The position numbers and the translations under genes were made by a program. Source: Hoylesella buccalis ATCC 35310 (GTDB taxonomy: Bacteria > Bacteroidota > Bacteroidia > Bacteroidales > Bacteroidaceae). From it: a stretch of 64,000 bases of DNA. Position 1 is the first letter of the stretch. The number at the start of each line of letters is the position of its first letter. The notes under the pieces were generated by a model. That model worked only from the letters and a program-made list of their open reading frames with translations. It was not told the origin of the DNA and did not search any database. Below are positions 1-9,018 of the stretch, one piece after another. Where the stretch lies: assembly GCF_000177075.1 (NCBI RefSeq), contig NZ_ADEG01000031.1, positions 41,886 to 105,885 of the forward strand, written 5' to 3'.

Positions 1-1286
1 CTGGCTTGCTTATAATAAGAGGTGTAGGCTGTGGTATCTTCCGGCACGAAGAGGTCTGGCGTAATACCACCTCCACCATATACGCTACGTCCGTTGGCGG
101 TATGGTATGCCGGTCCGGTATGTTTGATAGAGTCTTCCGAGAAGAACTCCCCATGCTGATAACGGCTTAGCAAATCTTGCGCATAGTCTTGTTCATCCCC
201 CGGCACATAGGGCTTCTGGATGCAGCGTCCCGATGGGGTATAATAGCGTGCGATGGTCAGTCGGACCATGCTTCCGTCAGAAAATTCAATCTGTTTCTGC
301 ACCAGTCCCTTGCCAAACGAACGCCGTCCGATGATGGTGGCGCGGTCGTTGTCCTGCATGGCACCAGCAAAAATTTCACTGGCCGATGCCGATCCTTCGT
401 TAATCAGTACCACCAATGGCATCTGTTTGTAGCTGCCTCGCCCGTCTGACCTGAACTCCTGCCTGGGCGACTTGCGTCCTTCGGTGTAGACGATGAGCCT
501 GTTCTTGGGTAAAAACTCGTTGGCCATCTGTACGGCCGACTGCAAATAACCGCCCGTGTTGTCGCGAAGATCAATGATAAGGTTCTTGAATCCTTGCTCC
601 CCCAGCTTCACCAGCGCCACTAACAGTTCAGCATAGGTGGTTTCACCGAAGCTCTTGATGCGGATATAGCCTGTGGTGTCGTCAATCATGTAGGTGGCCG
701 ACACGCTCTTCAGGGGTATGTCACCGCGGGTGACAACAAACGATTGTGTTTTTTTGTCGCCATATCTCACCACGCCAATCTTCACCTTCGTGTTCTTGGG
801 ACCCTTGAGTCGTTTCATCGCTTCCTGATTGGTCACCACTTTCCCCACGAAGGGTTTGTCGTCAACCGCCACGATTTTGTCGCCTGCCAGGATGCCTGCA
901 CGCTCGGCAGGACCGTTCTGAATGACGTTTTGTACATGGATGGTGTCCTCGCGGATGGTGAACTCGATGCCCACACCCGAGAACGATCCCTGCAATTCTT
1001 GGTTGGCTGCCTGCACGTCTTTGGCACTGATGTAGACGCTGTGAGGGTCCAAACCCGTGAGAATCTTCGGCATGGCATCCTCCACCAGCGAGTCAAGGTT
1101 CACCTTGTCCACATACTGGTCGTCGATAATGTGCAACAGGTTGTTGATTCGGTTGGTACCCGTATTGATGATGTTCAGTCGGTTTCCCGAGAAATGATTG
1201 GAGTAGAACGACCCCACTCCGATGCCGATGATGCCACAAAGGGCCATCAGCAGAGGCACGAATCGATTCGACTTATTTGGTTTCAT
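1..1286 (-). CDS. S41 family C-terminal processing peptidase (CtpA/Prc-like), 3' end outside window
   Basis: Partial gene: about 428 residues are visible and the C-terminus runs off the window start. The start is the ATG at 1286, giving MKPNKSNRFVPLLMALCGIIG, a basic N-terminus followed by one membrane-spanning signal segment, so the enzyme is expected in the periplasm anchored to the inner membrane. A PDZ domain follows (GVGIEF, then the AGILAGDKIVAVDD stretch). The S41 catalytic core contains NEGSASASEIFAGA (nucleophilic Ser) and GRRSFGKGLVQ (general-base Lys). Family members cleave proteins from the C-terminus. The first 14 bases overlap the 3' end of the dCMP deaminase gene, so the two are probably cotranscribed. 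Confidence 0.93.
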   Translation of the reverse strand, partial: MKPNKSNRFVPLLMALCGIIGIGVGSFYSNHFSGNRLNIINTGTNRINNLLHIIDDQYVDKVNLDSLVEDAMPKILTGLDPHSVYISAKDVQAANQELQGSFSGVGIEFTIREDTIHVQNVIQNGPAERAGILAGDKIVAVDDKPFVGKVVTNQEAMKRLKGPKNTKVKIGVVRYGDKKTQSFVVTRGDIPLKSVSATYMIDDTTGYIRIKSFGETTYAELLVALVKLGEQGFKNLIIDLRDNTGGYLQSAVQMANEFLPKNRLIVYTEGRKSPRQEFRSDGRGSYKQMPLVVLINEGSASASEIFAGAMQDNDRATIIGRRSFGKGLVQKQIEFSDGSMVRLTIARYYTPSGRCIQKPYVPGDEQDYAQDLLSRYQHGEFFSEDSIKHTGPAYHTANGRSVYGGGGITPDLFVPEDTTAYTSYYKQA

Positions 1287-1713
1287 TGTCATTGATGTTT
1301 AGATAGATCACTTCTATGCCAGCTCTCTTCAGCAGGTTGATGCCGTCTTCCAGTCTGTATTTCTCGGCATACACCACCCGCTTGATGCCCGCTTGTATGA
1401 TGAGTTTGGCGCATTCTATGCACGGTGAGGCCGTCACATAGAGCGTAGAGCCGTCGCTGTTGTTCGAACTTCGTGCCAGTTTGGTGATGGCATTAGCCTC
1501 CGCATGCAGCACGTAGGGATGGGTAACCCCATTCTCATCTTCGCACACATTATCAAATCCACTCGGCGTACCGTTGTATCCGTCGCTGATGATCATGTTG
1601 CCTTTCACCACCAACGCACCCACCTGTCGGCGGTGGCAGTACGAGTTTTCGGCCCAGATGCGAGCCATGCGCAGGTAGCGTTGGTCCAGTTGATGCAGTT
1701 TGTCATTGCTCAT
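1273..1713 (-). CDS. dCMP deaminase family protein (zinc-dependent cytidine/deoxycytidylate deaminase)
   Basis: 146 aa starting at MSNDKLHQLDQRYLRMA. The frame stays open further upstream, but that part has no family similarity and runs into the dcp gene. The zinc-binding deaminase signature is complete: HAEAN (His ligand plus catalytic Glu) and PCIEC (two Cys ligands), with the substrate-loop sequence GYNGTPSG near residue 45. The family deaminates dCMP to dUMP for dTTP synthesis; ComEB-type proteins of this size are common in Bacteroidota. The gene lies between dcp (stop at 1773) and the S41 protease gene, which it overlaps by 14 bases. Confidence 0.92.
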   Translation of the reverse strand: MSNDKLHQLDQRYLRMARIWAENSYCHRRQVGALVVKGNMIISDGYNGTPSGFDNVCEDENGVTHPYVLHAEANAITKLARSSNNSDGSTLYVTASPCIECAKLIIQAGIKRVVYAEKYRLEDGINLLKRAGIEVIYLNINDNETK

Positions 1714-1772
1714 GGCGATGTTGTTTTTGGGGGTTATCGTGGATGTCGGACTGATTAGGCCAATTTGGCTGA

Positions 1773-3875
1773 TTAGGATAATTGGGTTTCTCGCTGCTCT
1801 CGCTTGATGCCGTTGCGCTCCAACAGGGCGTCGATGGTGGGCTCTTGTCCACGAAAACGCTTGTACAGCGTCATGGGATGCTCCGTTCCACCCTTCGAAA
1901 GGATGCAGTCGCGGAACCGCTGGGCGGTGGCTTGGTCGAAGATGCCGTTTCGCTTGAACACGCTGAAAGCGTCGGCATCCAGCACCTCGGCCCATTTGTA
2001 GCTGTAGTAGCCCGCCGCATAGCCGCCGGCCATGATGTGCGAGAACTGCACCGTCATGCACGTCTCGGGCAGCTGTTTGCCGAGGATGGCCTTCTCCCAG
2101 GCTTTCTTTTCAAAGGGGATGATGTCTTCGTCGAACGCTTCGCGCTGTGTGTAGTAGGCCATATCGAGCAGTCCGAAGCTCACCTGGCGCAGACATGCCA
2201 TGCCTGCCATGAAGTTGCGGCTGCGCACGATGCGGTCGATTAGCTCGTCGGGAATCACCTCACCCGTTTTATAATGAAAGGCGAAGGTTTGCAAGAACTC
2301 GCGTTCAACGGCGAAATTCTCCATGAACTGCGAGGGCAGCTCCACGAAATCCCACCACACATTGGTGCCCGAAAGGCTCTCGAACCGTGTGTTGGCGAAC
2401 ATGCCGTGCAGCGAATGGCCGAACTCGTGCAGGAAAGTCTCCACCTCACCCAGTGTCAGCAGGGCCGGCTTGTCATCCGTAGGCTTGGTGAAGTTCATCA
2501 CTAACGACGCATGGGGACGCACGTTGTTTCCCTTGCGGTCTATCCACTGCCCTTGAAACTCGGTCATCCAGGCACCGCCCTGCTTACCCTTGCGCGGGAA
2601 GAAGTCGGCATACAGCACGGCCAAATACGAGCCGTCGCTGTCCGAAACCTCGTAGGCTTTCACGTCGGGGTGATACACCGGGATATCTTTGTTCTCCTTG
2701 AAGGTGATGCCGTACAGGCGGGTAGCCAGTCCGAAGACGCCCTTGATGACGTTCTCCAGTTTGAAGTAAGGGCGCAACATCTCTGCGTCGAGGTTGTATT
2801 TCTCCATCTGTAGTTGATGACTGTAATAGGCCGTGTCCCACGGCTCCATCACAAAGTCGGCTCCCTCCTGGCGCTTGGCAATCTCGCTGAGCGCCTCTTT
2901 CTCTTCCAGTGCTGTGGGCTTGTAGGCCGCTATCAGGTCGTTGAGCAGCTGGTATACATTCTCCACCTTGGATGCCATGCGGTGTTTCAGCACATAGTCG
3001 GCATACGTGTCGTAACCCAAGAGTTGGGCTATCTCGCGGCGCAGGTTGATGAGGCGTTGGCAGATGGCCAGGTTGTTCTCATCATTTTGGTGCGTGCACA
3101 CCGTGTTGCGTGCCATGTACATTTGGCGGCGCAGGTCTCTTTGGGTAGCGTAGGTCATGAACGGCGAGTAGCTGGGCATGTCGAGCGTGAACACCCAGCC
3201 ATCCAAATTCCGCTCTTTGGCCGTCAGGACGGCAGCCTCGCGTGCGGTTTCGGGCAGTCCGTCCAGTTGTTTCTCGTCGGTAATGTGCAGCGTGTATGCC
3301 TTGTTCTCTTTGAGCAGATTTTGTGAGAACTGCAACGACAGCACGCCAGCCTCTTCGGTTAGCTTGCGCAGGTGGTCCTTGCCTTCATCGTCGAGCAACG
3401 CACCGCTGCGCACGAAACCATCGTACGACTTCTCCAGCAGCATCTGCTCTTCGGGTGTCAGCTCGCGATGATGCTCGTAAACATGTTTCACGCGCTCGAA
3501 CAACCGCTTGTTCAGCATCACGTCGTTCGCATGCTTGGTGAGGATGGGACTGAGCTTCTGCGCCAGCTCGTCCAACTTGTCATTGGTTTCGGCCGACAGC
3601 ATGCACGAGAAAACGGTTGACACGCGGTCCAGCAAGTCATAATAATGCTCGCCTTTCGAGGTGTCAACGCGTGCGATGGTGTTCTCGAACGTAGGTTCCT
3701 CGGGGTCGTTGATGGTCTTTTCGATGATTTCATCGTCGCGGCGTATGCCTTCCATGAACGCCTCCTCATAGTGTTCGAAGCGAATGCGGTTGAACGGCAC
3801 GGTGTGGTGGGGCGTGTCGTATTCATTAAAAAAAACGTTGTCGTTTTTTGCTTTCTCTATGCTGTTTTCATCCAT
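1773..3875 (-). CDS. dcp: M3 family metallopeptidase, peptidyl-dipeptidase Dcp type
   Basis: 700 aa, the usual size of Dcp/oligopeptidase A enzymes. The zinc site HEFGH is at residues 483-487 and the third ligand Glu sits in DFVELPSQF near residue 512; the C-terminal MAGGYAAGYYSYKWAEVLDAD stretch is also typical of M3 peptidases. No signal peptide is seen at MDENSIEKAKNDN, so the enzyme is probably cytosolic and removes dipeptides from the C-termini of oligopeptides. A -7 box (TACTTTTGC at 3903-3911) lies about 28 bases upstream of the start codon, giving the gene its own promoter. Confidence 0.93.
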   Translation of the reverse strand: MDENSIEKAKNDNVFFNEYDTPHHTVPFNRIRFEHYEEAFMEGIRRDDEIIEKTINDPEEPTFENTIARVDTSKGEHYYDLLDRVSTVFSCMLSAETNDKLDELAQKLSPILTKHANDVMLNKRLFERVKHVYEHHRELTPEEQMLLEKSYDGFVRSGALLDDEGKDHLRKLTEEAGVLSLQFSQNLLKENKAYTLHITDEKQLDGLPETAREAAVLTAKERNLDGWVFTLDMPSYSPFMTYATQRDLRRQMYMARNTVCTHQNDENNLAICQRLINLRREIAQLLGYDTYADYVLKHRMASKVENVYQLLNDLIAAYKPTALEEKEALSEIAKRQEGADFVMEPWDTAYYSHQLQMEKYNLDAEMLRPYFKLENVIKGVFGLATRLYGITFKENKDIPVYHPDVKAYEVSDSDGSYLAVLYADFFPRKGKQGGAWMTEFQGQWIDRKGNNVRPHASLVMNFTKPTDDKPALLTLGEVETFLHEFGHSLHGMFANTRFESLSGTNVWWDFVELPSQFMENFAVEREFLQTFAFHYKTGEVIPDELIDRIVRSRNFMAGMACLRQVSFGLLDMAYYTQREAFDEDIIPFEKKAWEKAILGKQLPETCMTVQFSHIMAGGYAAGYYSYKWAEVLDADAFSVFKRNGIFDQATAQRFRDCILSKGGTEHPMTLYKRFRGQEPTIDALLERNGIKREQRETQLS

Positions 3876-3902
3876 ACTCGTACAATCTTCTTGATGCGTG
3901 AT

Positions 3903-3911
3903 GCAAAAGTA
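3903..3911 (-). promoter_or_regulatory. -7 promoter box for dcp
   Basis: TACTTTTGC on the minus strand fits the Bacteroidota -7 consensus TAnnTTTG. It lies 28 bp before the dcp ATG. No clear -33 TTTG was found at the expected distance. Confidence 0.55.
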
Positions 3912-4004
3912 CGAAAAATATCAGATACACCTTATTATTATAGGGACATTTAACGAATATTAGACACGCATCCATGGGTTGAGGCACCGCTATGGGGCGT
4001 TTTT

Positions 4005-4095
4005 CCAATCTCATTGAGATTGATGCCCAAACTCATTGAGATTGATGCCCAAACTCAATGAGATTGGAGGTCAAAGTCAATGAGATTGGCGTGTG
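4005..4095. repeat. 22-bp tandem repeat array (about 4 units)
   Basis: Units begin at 4011, 4033, 4055 and 4077. The first two are identical (TCATTGAGATTGATGCCCAA plus AC); the third and partial fourth diverge after TCAATGAGATTGG. The left edge (CAATCTCATTGAGATTG) is nearly palindromic. The array lies in the 312-bp gap between the dcp promoter and the end of the barrel gene. A related array is at 12904-12992 on the opposite strand. Confidence 0.85.
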
Positions 4096-4187
4096 TGCCG
4101 GGCCGGCTTCCGTTTTTGTCGTTATTCTATAGGTTTCTTACCAGCCATCCTTAGACTTTTTACGGATGCGCCATTGCTTGTCGAAGC

Positions 4188-7100
4188 TTATTTTTTCTTT
4201 CCGCTGATGTTCAGTTTGTACATCAGGTGCAGCATGACGTAATGGGGAATGGTGTTGAAGCGTGTCTCGGTCTTGCCTTGTCCATTGACCTCGTACGACA
4301 CGTTCTTCAGTTGCTGGAAAAGGTCGTAGGCTTCGAGTTTTGCGCTTAACTTTCCCTTGCAGAACGACTGACTGAGGTAGGCGTTGCACACCCAATCATC
4401 GGTGTTGAACGACGGGTCGTCGTATCCTCTGCGGCTGAACATCTTCAGATCCATGCCCGTTTCCAGTCCGAAGCCGAAATGATAAGATCCCACGATGCCG
4501 TAGTTGAAATCGTAAGCGTTGATGGTGTGGAAGTTTTCCCGCTTGCTGTTGACGTTGCGCCAGCCCAAAGAGCCTACCAAACTGCAGGTGGCACCTTCTT
4601 TTTGGTAGTTCAGCGAGAGTTCGTTTCGCGTCCAGTGGTTGTTCACCTTGCTCAGTACGCTCTCGGTATGTCCCTCCACAGCCGTGAGGTCTACGTTGCG
4701 ATTGTAGCTGTATTTCAATTTATTTTCCAGTGTGAAGTATTTAGCACTGTCCAACGGGCAGTTGTAATAGATGCCTGCCGTGCCATCCCAGTTGCCTTTC
4801 ACATTCTGCGGTTTGTAGGTGTAAACGCCCGTTGTAGGGTTGAAGGTGAAGCCGTTGGCCACGGCGTTTTGTTCCACATTGAGCGTAAAATCCAAAGTTG
4901 GCCACTTGTATCGCCTGTTGTGTTGGTCAGCAAAGTGAATTATGGTAAAGTAGGTCGTGGTGTTTTTGAGGTTTGGGTTGCCCAACGAGATCGCCAAGGG
5001 GTTAGAGTCGTCGCGCCTGTCGATTTTCGAATACAGGTCAGGCATGTGGATTCTCATGTGGCCATAAGCCCAGATGCTGTATTGATTGTAGGTGGCGCCC
5101 ATGTTCAGGTTATATGATGTCTTCCATGTCTGTTGACTGATGTTGGTGTTGAGAGCCGTACTCCTGTAGTCCAGACGTTGTTTTTCGTGTTGAACGGGGA
5201 TGTAGAGACCCATATAGAATGAGTTCTTGCCACTTTCTTTACGGTAGGTGATGTTCAAAGACAATTCCTGTATCTGTGTCTTCAAATATCCTTGGTAACT
5301 GTTGTTGGTGTCCAATGCTCGCCGAAGAGCATCGCGTGACGAGGGCAGGGTTCCCAATTCGTGTGCTTGCTGTTGCCACTCTTGCAGTCGGTCCAGTCTG
5401 TATTTTGAGTTGTTGGTGTATTTCATTTGTTGATTGAAAGAGAATTCTGGAAGGAAAGTCCAGCCACTTGGAAGTTGGTATCTATAGTTTACGGATGCGT
5501 AATACTCGTAGCTGTGCGAGGGCGTGTCATCGTATCTGTCGCGTTGATCTTTGGCTGTCGCACTCTGGAGATATTCTAATCGATATTGTTCGAATGCCGT
5601 TCGTTTGGTGTTGTTATAGTTGAAAGAACCTTGGAAGAAGATGTTGTCTCCCGATTTCAATGGGTAGGAACCATATAGGCGATTGGATGTTTGGAACGAA
5701 TAACCTTCTCCAAGACTTTGATTTTGCTGTCTGTTGAGGGCTGCGTCTTGCACCCGACGGCTCCATGGCGTGGTGAACAAGGTATCAAGAACGGCTTGAG
5801 TGTCGCCCCAGGGTGCTGGGTCTTGTTTGAAAGAGCCTGCACGTAGGTTGCTCCAGTTGTCACTTTTGCGGTAAGTGAGGGCGTTCTCAACACGTAGCCA
5901 GAAGGGTTTACTCATCTGAAATTGGTGTTGGAGCTGGGTCTCGAAGTCTTTCGATCTACTGTCTGACACGCTTCTTGAATAGCTGTTGTTGCCCGTGTTG
6001 AGGAACGATTCGGTGGCTGTTTGGCTCACATTGTGGCTGTTTTGCCAGGAAACACTGGTTGACACGTTGTCCGTGATGGTGTTTTTGTCGTTGCTGGTAG
6101 AAAGGTTCAGCCCCACGGTCTTCTGCGTTATCTGTCCATTGGGCATCTTAGTTGGGTCCCAGTCGCCTTTCTCTCCGGGCTTGCGGTCTTCGTTCACGTT
6201 ATTGAGGTTGGCGAAGACAGACATCTGTAGCCGTGGGTTGAAATACAGACCGAAGAGCTTCGTGGCGTATCGGCTGTTGGTACCTCCGGCTATGTCGGCG
6301 TTGGCGATGAAGTTTTTCTCATACTCTTTCTTCAGTTGGATGTCCATAACGTAGTCTTTCTTCTCAACGTCCACGCCCAAAGCCTTGCTCTTTTCGGTGC
6401 TTTTCTCAAACACCTGCAAGTCTTTCACGGTGTAGCTGGGCAGGTTTTCTATCAGTGTTTTGTTGTCTTTCTTGAAGAAATCTTTTCCGTTGAGCGTCAG
6501 ATAATCTAATTTTCGGCCATTGATGAAAATCTCTCCGTGGCTGTTGAGTGTGGCTCCCGGCAGCTGCCTAATCAGTGCGTCGAGCATACTTCCCTGTGGA
6601 AGGTTAAAGGCTTCGGCGTTGAAGACCAAGGTGTCGCCTTTCATCACCATCTTGATTTTGGTGCTTTTCACCACCACTTCGTCCAGCGTATGCTCTTTGT
6701 CTTCCATGCGTTTGCGCTGGATGGGCATGTCATCCAAGGCAATGCTGCTCTGTCTACCTTTGAAAAGTAGTTCGTGGTTGATGTAGGTAGTTTGGTAATC
6801 GGGGTGCTCTATCTTGAAGATGTAGGTGTCTTCGCTCAACTTCTTTCGTAGGTAGAAGTAGGCATCGGGGTGTATGGCTTCTTTATTCCATGTGACGGTT
6901 CGGCAGGTGTCCACCATCACGCTGTCGGAATTCATGATGGTAATCTTGGCATCAAGCACGCAGAGATGGGTGAACGAGTCGACCACACGACCGTAGATGT
7001 CAACGTTGCGTTCTTTCTTGTGGTGTGCTGTCTGTGGTAAGGCTTGTGTGCATAACAGCAACAAAGCCCAGCATAGGAGAGTTGATCTTTTCAGGTTCAT
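4188..7100 (-). CDS. Outer-membrane beta-barrel protein with carboxypeptidase-like regulatory domain (TonB-receptor-like)
   Basis: 970 aa. The signal peptide is MNLKRSTLLCWALLLLCTQA followed by LPQ. A CarboxypepD_reg-like domain begins at VDIYGRVVDSFTH (about residues 33-125). A plug-like segment follows: DEVVVKSTKIK, GSMLDALIRQLPGA and INGRKLDYLTLNGKDFFKKD at about 140-225. A long barrel rich in alternating aromatic and polar strands completes the protein (OMP_b-brl_3 type). No classical TonB box was identified. Such proteins reside in the outer membrane; the ligand is unknown. The gene starts 34 bp after the Crp/Fnr regulator gene on the same strand, suggesting the operon apbE-crp-barrel. 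Confidence 0.88.
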   Translation of the reverse strand: MNLKRSTLLCWALLLLCTQALPQTAHHKKERNVDIYGRVVDSFTHLCVLDAKITIMNSDSVMVDTCRTVTWNKEAIHPDAYFYLRKKLSEDTYIFKIEHPDYQTTYINHELLFKGRQSSIALDDMPIQRKRMEDKEHTLDEVVVKSTKIKMVMKGDTLVFNAEAFNLPQGSMLDALIRQLPGATLNSHGEIFINGRKLDYLTLNGKDFFKKDNKTLIENLPSYTVKDLQVFEKSTEKSKALGVDVEKKDYVMDIQLKKEYEKNFIANADIAGGTNSRYATKLFGLYFNPRLQMSVFANLNNVNEDRKPGEKGDWDPTKMPNGQITQKTVGLNLSTSNDKNTITDNVSTSVSWQNSHNVSQTATESFLNTGNNSYSRSVSDSRSKDFETQLQHQFQMSKPFWLRVENALTYRKSDNWSNLRAGSFKQDPAPWGDTQAVLDTLFTTPWSRRVQDAALNRQQNQSLGEGYSFQTSNRLYGSYPLKSGDNIFFQGSFNYNNTKRTAFEQYRLEYLQSATAKDQRDRYDDTPSHSYEYYASVNYRYQLPSGWTFLPEFSFNQQMKYTNNSKYRLDRLQEWQQQAHELGTLPSSRDALRRALDTNNSYQGYLKTQIQELSLNITYRKESGKNSFYMGLYIPVQHEKQRLDYRSTALNTNISQQTWKTSYNLNMGATYNQYSIWAYGHMRIHMPDLYSKIDRRDDSNPLAISLGNPNLKNTTTYFTIIHFADQHNRRYKWPTLDFTLNVEQNAVANGFTFNPTTGVYTYKPQNVKGNWDGTAGIYYNCPLDSAKYFTLENKLKYSYNRNVDLTAVEGHTESVLSKVNNHWTRNELSLNYQKEGATCSLVGSLGWRNVNSKRENFHTINAYDFNYGIVGSYHFGFGLETGMDLKMFSRRGYDDPSFNTDDWVCNAYLSQSFCKGKLSAKLEAYDLFQQLKNVSYEVNGQGKTETRFNTIPHYVMLHLMYKLNISGKKK

Positions 7101-7134
7101 ATATGATTGAATTATATTTTTGTTCGGTTGTCCG

Positions 7135-7794
7135 TTAGGTTAGTCGCTCCAGTGCCGGCACTGTGATGTGTCCTCTGGTGAGTTTTACCAGACCATCGGC
7201 CTGCATAGCGTTCAAAGCAATGGATATATCCAGGCGACTGGCGTTGAGTTCGGCGGCCAATCTCACCATCTTGATTTTGAAAACCTTTTCTCCTGCGGGT
7301 CGCAGTGAGCGGTCTTTGAAGAAGTGGATGATGCGTTGACGGAGGTCAGTAGGTTGAGGATGCCATGGCTGTCGCTGCATGCGTTGGCTTTGGGTGGAGA
7401 TGATGTTCAGCAAATTGAGGCGGAACACGATGAGTTGGTTGGTGAGTTGTACGACGTGGGCCTTGCTGATGGACATCGTGTTGCAAGGCGTTTTGGCCGT
7501 GTAGGTACGCATGAAATGTTGGTTGAGGCCAAAGAGATGTTCTGGTTCGATGACCTGTGGCGCCCTCAGAGGTTCCGTCAGCGTGTAGCCATGGTCATCG
7601 GCGTGTGTCGTAACGCTCATCGTTCCATCCAGCAAGAAGGTCAACTGGTGGCATGGACTGTCCTCTCTCACCATCACATCCCCTGCCTGATGTTGCAGGA
7701 AAGCAAAAGGAATGCTTTCCGCCATGGCCCATAAATCTTGCTGACTGAGCCCTTGGAAGAGGGGAAGGGTGAGGAGTTTGTCGTAGGAGGTCAT
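7135..7794 (-). CDS. Crp/Fnr family transcriptional regulator
   Basis: 219 aa from MTSYDKLLTLPLFQGL. An N-terminal cyclic-nucleotide-binding-type beta-roll covers about residues 5-120 (FLQHQAGDVMVRED, HQLTFLLDGTMSV). The C-terminal winged helix-turn-helix is LAAELNASRLDISIALNAMQ with the wing GLVKLTRGHITVP. No cysteine cluster of the FNR iron-sulfur type is seen, so the effector is unknown. I chose the start at 7794 because its ATGA overlaps the apbE stop (7791-7794), indicating translational coupling; an in-frame ATG at 7830 lies inside apbE. The barrel gene follows immediately and is a natural target candidate (inference). Confidence 0.88.
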   Translation of the reverse strand: MTSYDKLLTLPLFQGLSQQDLWAMAESIPFAFLQHQAGDVMVREDSPCHQLTFLLDGTMSVTTHADDHGYTLTEPLRAPQVIEPEHLFGLNQHFMRTYTAKTPCNTMSISKAHVVQLTNQLIVFRLNLLNIISTQSQRMQRQPWHPQPTDLRQRIIHFFKDRSLRPAGEKVFKIKMVRLAAELNASRLDISIALNAMQADGLVKLTRGHITVPALERLT

Positions 7795-8906
7795 TTGCTG
7801 ATCTTGTTTTTCAGCGAGGGTGAGAACCAAACATCATAGCGTCCGTCGGCGTTGGTGTATATCAGATAGACCATCAGGTCAGGATCTCGTTGCAGTACTT
7901 CTTTTGTCTTATCCAGTCCTAACACCATGAATGCCGTGGCGTATGCGTCAGCTTTGGCACATGTGTTGGCCAGGACGGTGGCCGAGAGGATGTTGTGCTG
8001 TACGGGATAACCTGTCTTTGGGTCGATAGTATGTGCGTATTTCTTGCCGTTCTTGTAGTAGAATCGGCGGTAATTGCCGCTGGTCGCCATGGCCTTGTCG
8101 GTGACATTGAGCACCGTTTGCAGTTCGTTGTTCGTCTGAGTGGAGTCGTCTGTCGGCTTGGTGACGCCAATCTTCCACGGCAATCGCTTGTCGCTGTTGC
8201 CGCTGGTGATGACCTCACCCCCAATCTCCACCATGAAATTCTTCACGTCTTTCGACCGCAATAGTTGGGCAACAGCATCGCATCCGTAGCCTTTGGCAAT
8301 GCCCGAGCAGTCGAGCATGATGCGTGAATCTTGCTTCTTTACGGTACTTCCCATGACAGATACTTTGTCATAACCTGTGAGAGCCAGCAAACTGTCTATG
8401 ACTTGCTTGGTGGGTTGTATGCCAGACTTGAAGCCAAATCCCCATGCATTCACCAAAGGAGCCACGGTAATGTCGAAGGCTCCGTTGGTATCTTTCGACA
8501 CTTGCTTGGCTAAGTCGAACACTTCGACGAACATTTGGTTGAGCTGAACGGGGATGTTGCGGTTGATTTTTGAGATGATTGACTGTTCTTCAAAGGTCGA
8601 GAAGGTCATGTCTACCTTGTGTAGTTGCGCCAATATCTCTTTGTGCAGGTCTTTGTTCGACTGATAAGTAATATTGTATGTGGTACCGAAGACTTGTCCT
8701 GAGTTGTGTTGGTACGGCATACTCTGCTGTTGACGGATGATGATGACCGACCCAACGATGAGGAAAAGGAGGAAAAACAGCTTGAGCAACTTCTTCCAAC
8801 GCAATGGGTTGGAAGGGACAATCTTACGCTGTTCGTCAAGTGGAGCGTTGCTGCGATCCCGCTGCTCTTTGTTTATTTCGTGTGAATTGCTTTGCCTATC
8901 ATTCAT
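7791..8906 (-). CDS. apbE: FAD:protein FMN transferase (ApbE)
   Basis: 371 aa. A charged 40-residue N-terminus is followed by one membrane anchor (LLKLFFLLFLIVGSVIIIR), then the ApbE domain: FGTTYNITYQ, the FAD-binding DCSGIAKGYGCDAVAQLL and the HTIDPKTGYPVQHN motif. Unlike many homologues it is not a lipoprotein. The enzyme uses FAD to attach FMN to Thr in a (S/T)GAT-type motif of exported or membrane proteins. Candidate substrates in this window are NqrC (TGAT near residue 216) and NqrB (MAT near residue 220). It is translationally coupled to the Crp-type regulator downstream. Confidence 0.94.
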   Translation of the reverse strand: MNDRQSNSHEINKEQRDRSNAPLDEQRKIVPSNPLRWKKLLKLFFLLFLIVGSVIIIRQQQSMPYQHNSGQVFGTTYNITYQSNKDLHKEILAQLHKVDMTFSTFEEQSIISKINRNIPVQLNQMFVEVFDLAKQVSKDTNGAFDITVAPLVNAWGFGFKSGIQPTKQVIDSLLALTGYDKVSVMGSTVKKQDSRIMLDCSGIAKGYGCDAVAQLLRSKDVKNFMVEIGGEVITSGNSDKRLPWKIGVTKPTDDSTQTNNELQTVLNVTDKAMATSGNYRRFYYKNGKKYAHTIDPKTGYPVQHNILSATVLANTCAKADAYATAFMVLGLDKTKEVLQRDPDLMVYLIYTNADGRYDVWFSPSLKNKISK

Positions 8907-9018
8907 ACTTATACTGTCATTAAGTTCAAACTAACTTGTCATTCTTTCGGCCAGTGCCGCTTATTCGCTCTTCATTGCCTTGGAAGATGATGGAAGAGGC
9001 ATGCAGGTCATCCCTTGT

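Noticed and set aside
744..1295. 183-codon plus-strand frame opposite the S41 protease
   Set aside because: Antisense shadow of a clear coding gene.
4005..4095. CRISPR-like array
   Set aside because: Repeat units are contiguous with no unique spacers and there are no cas genes in the window.
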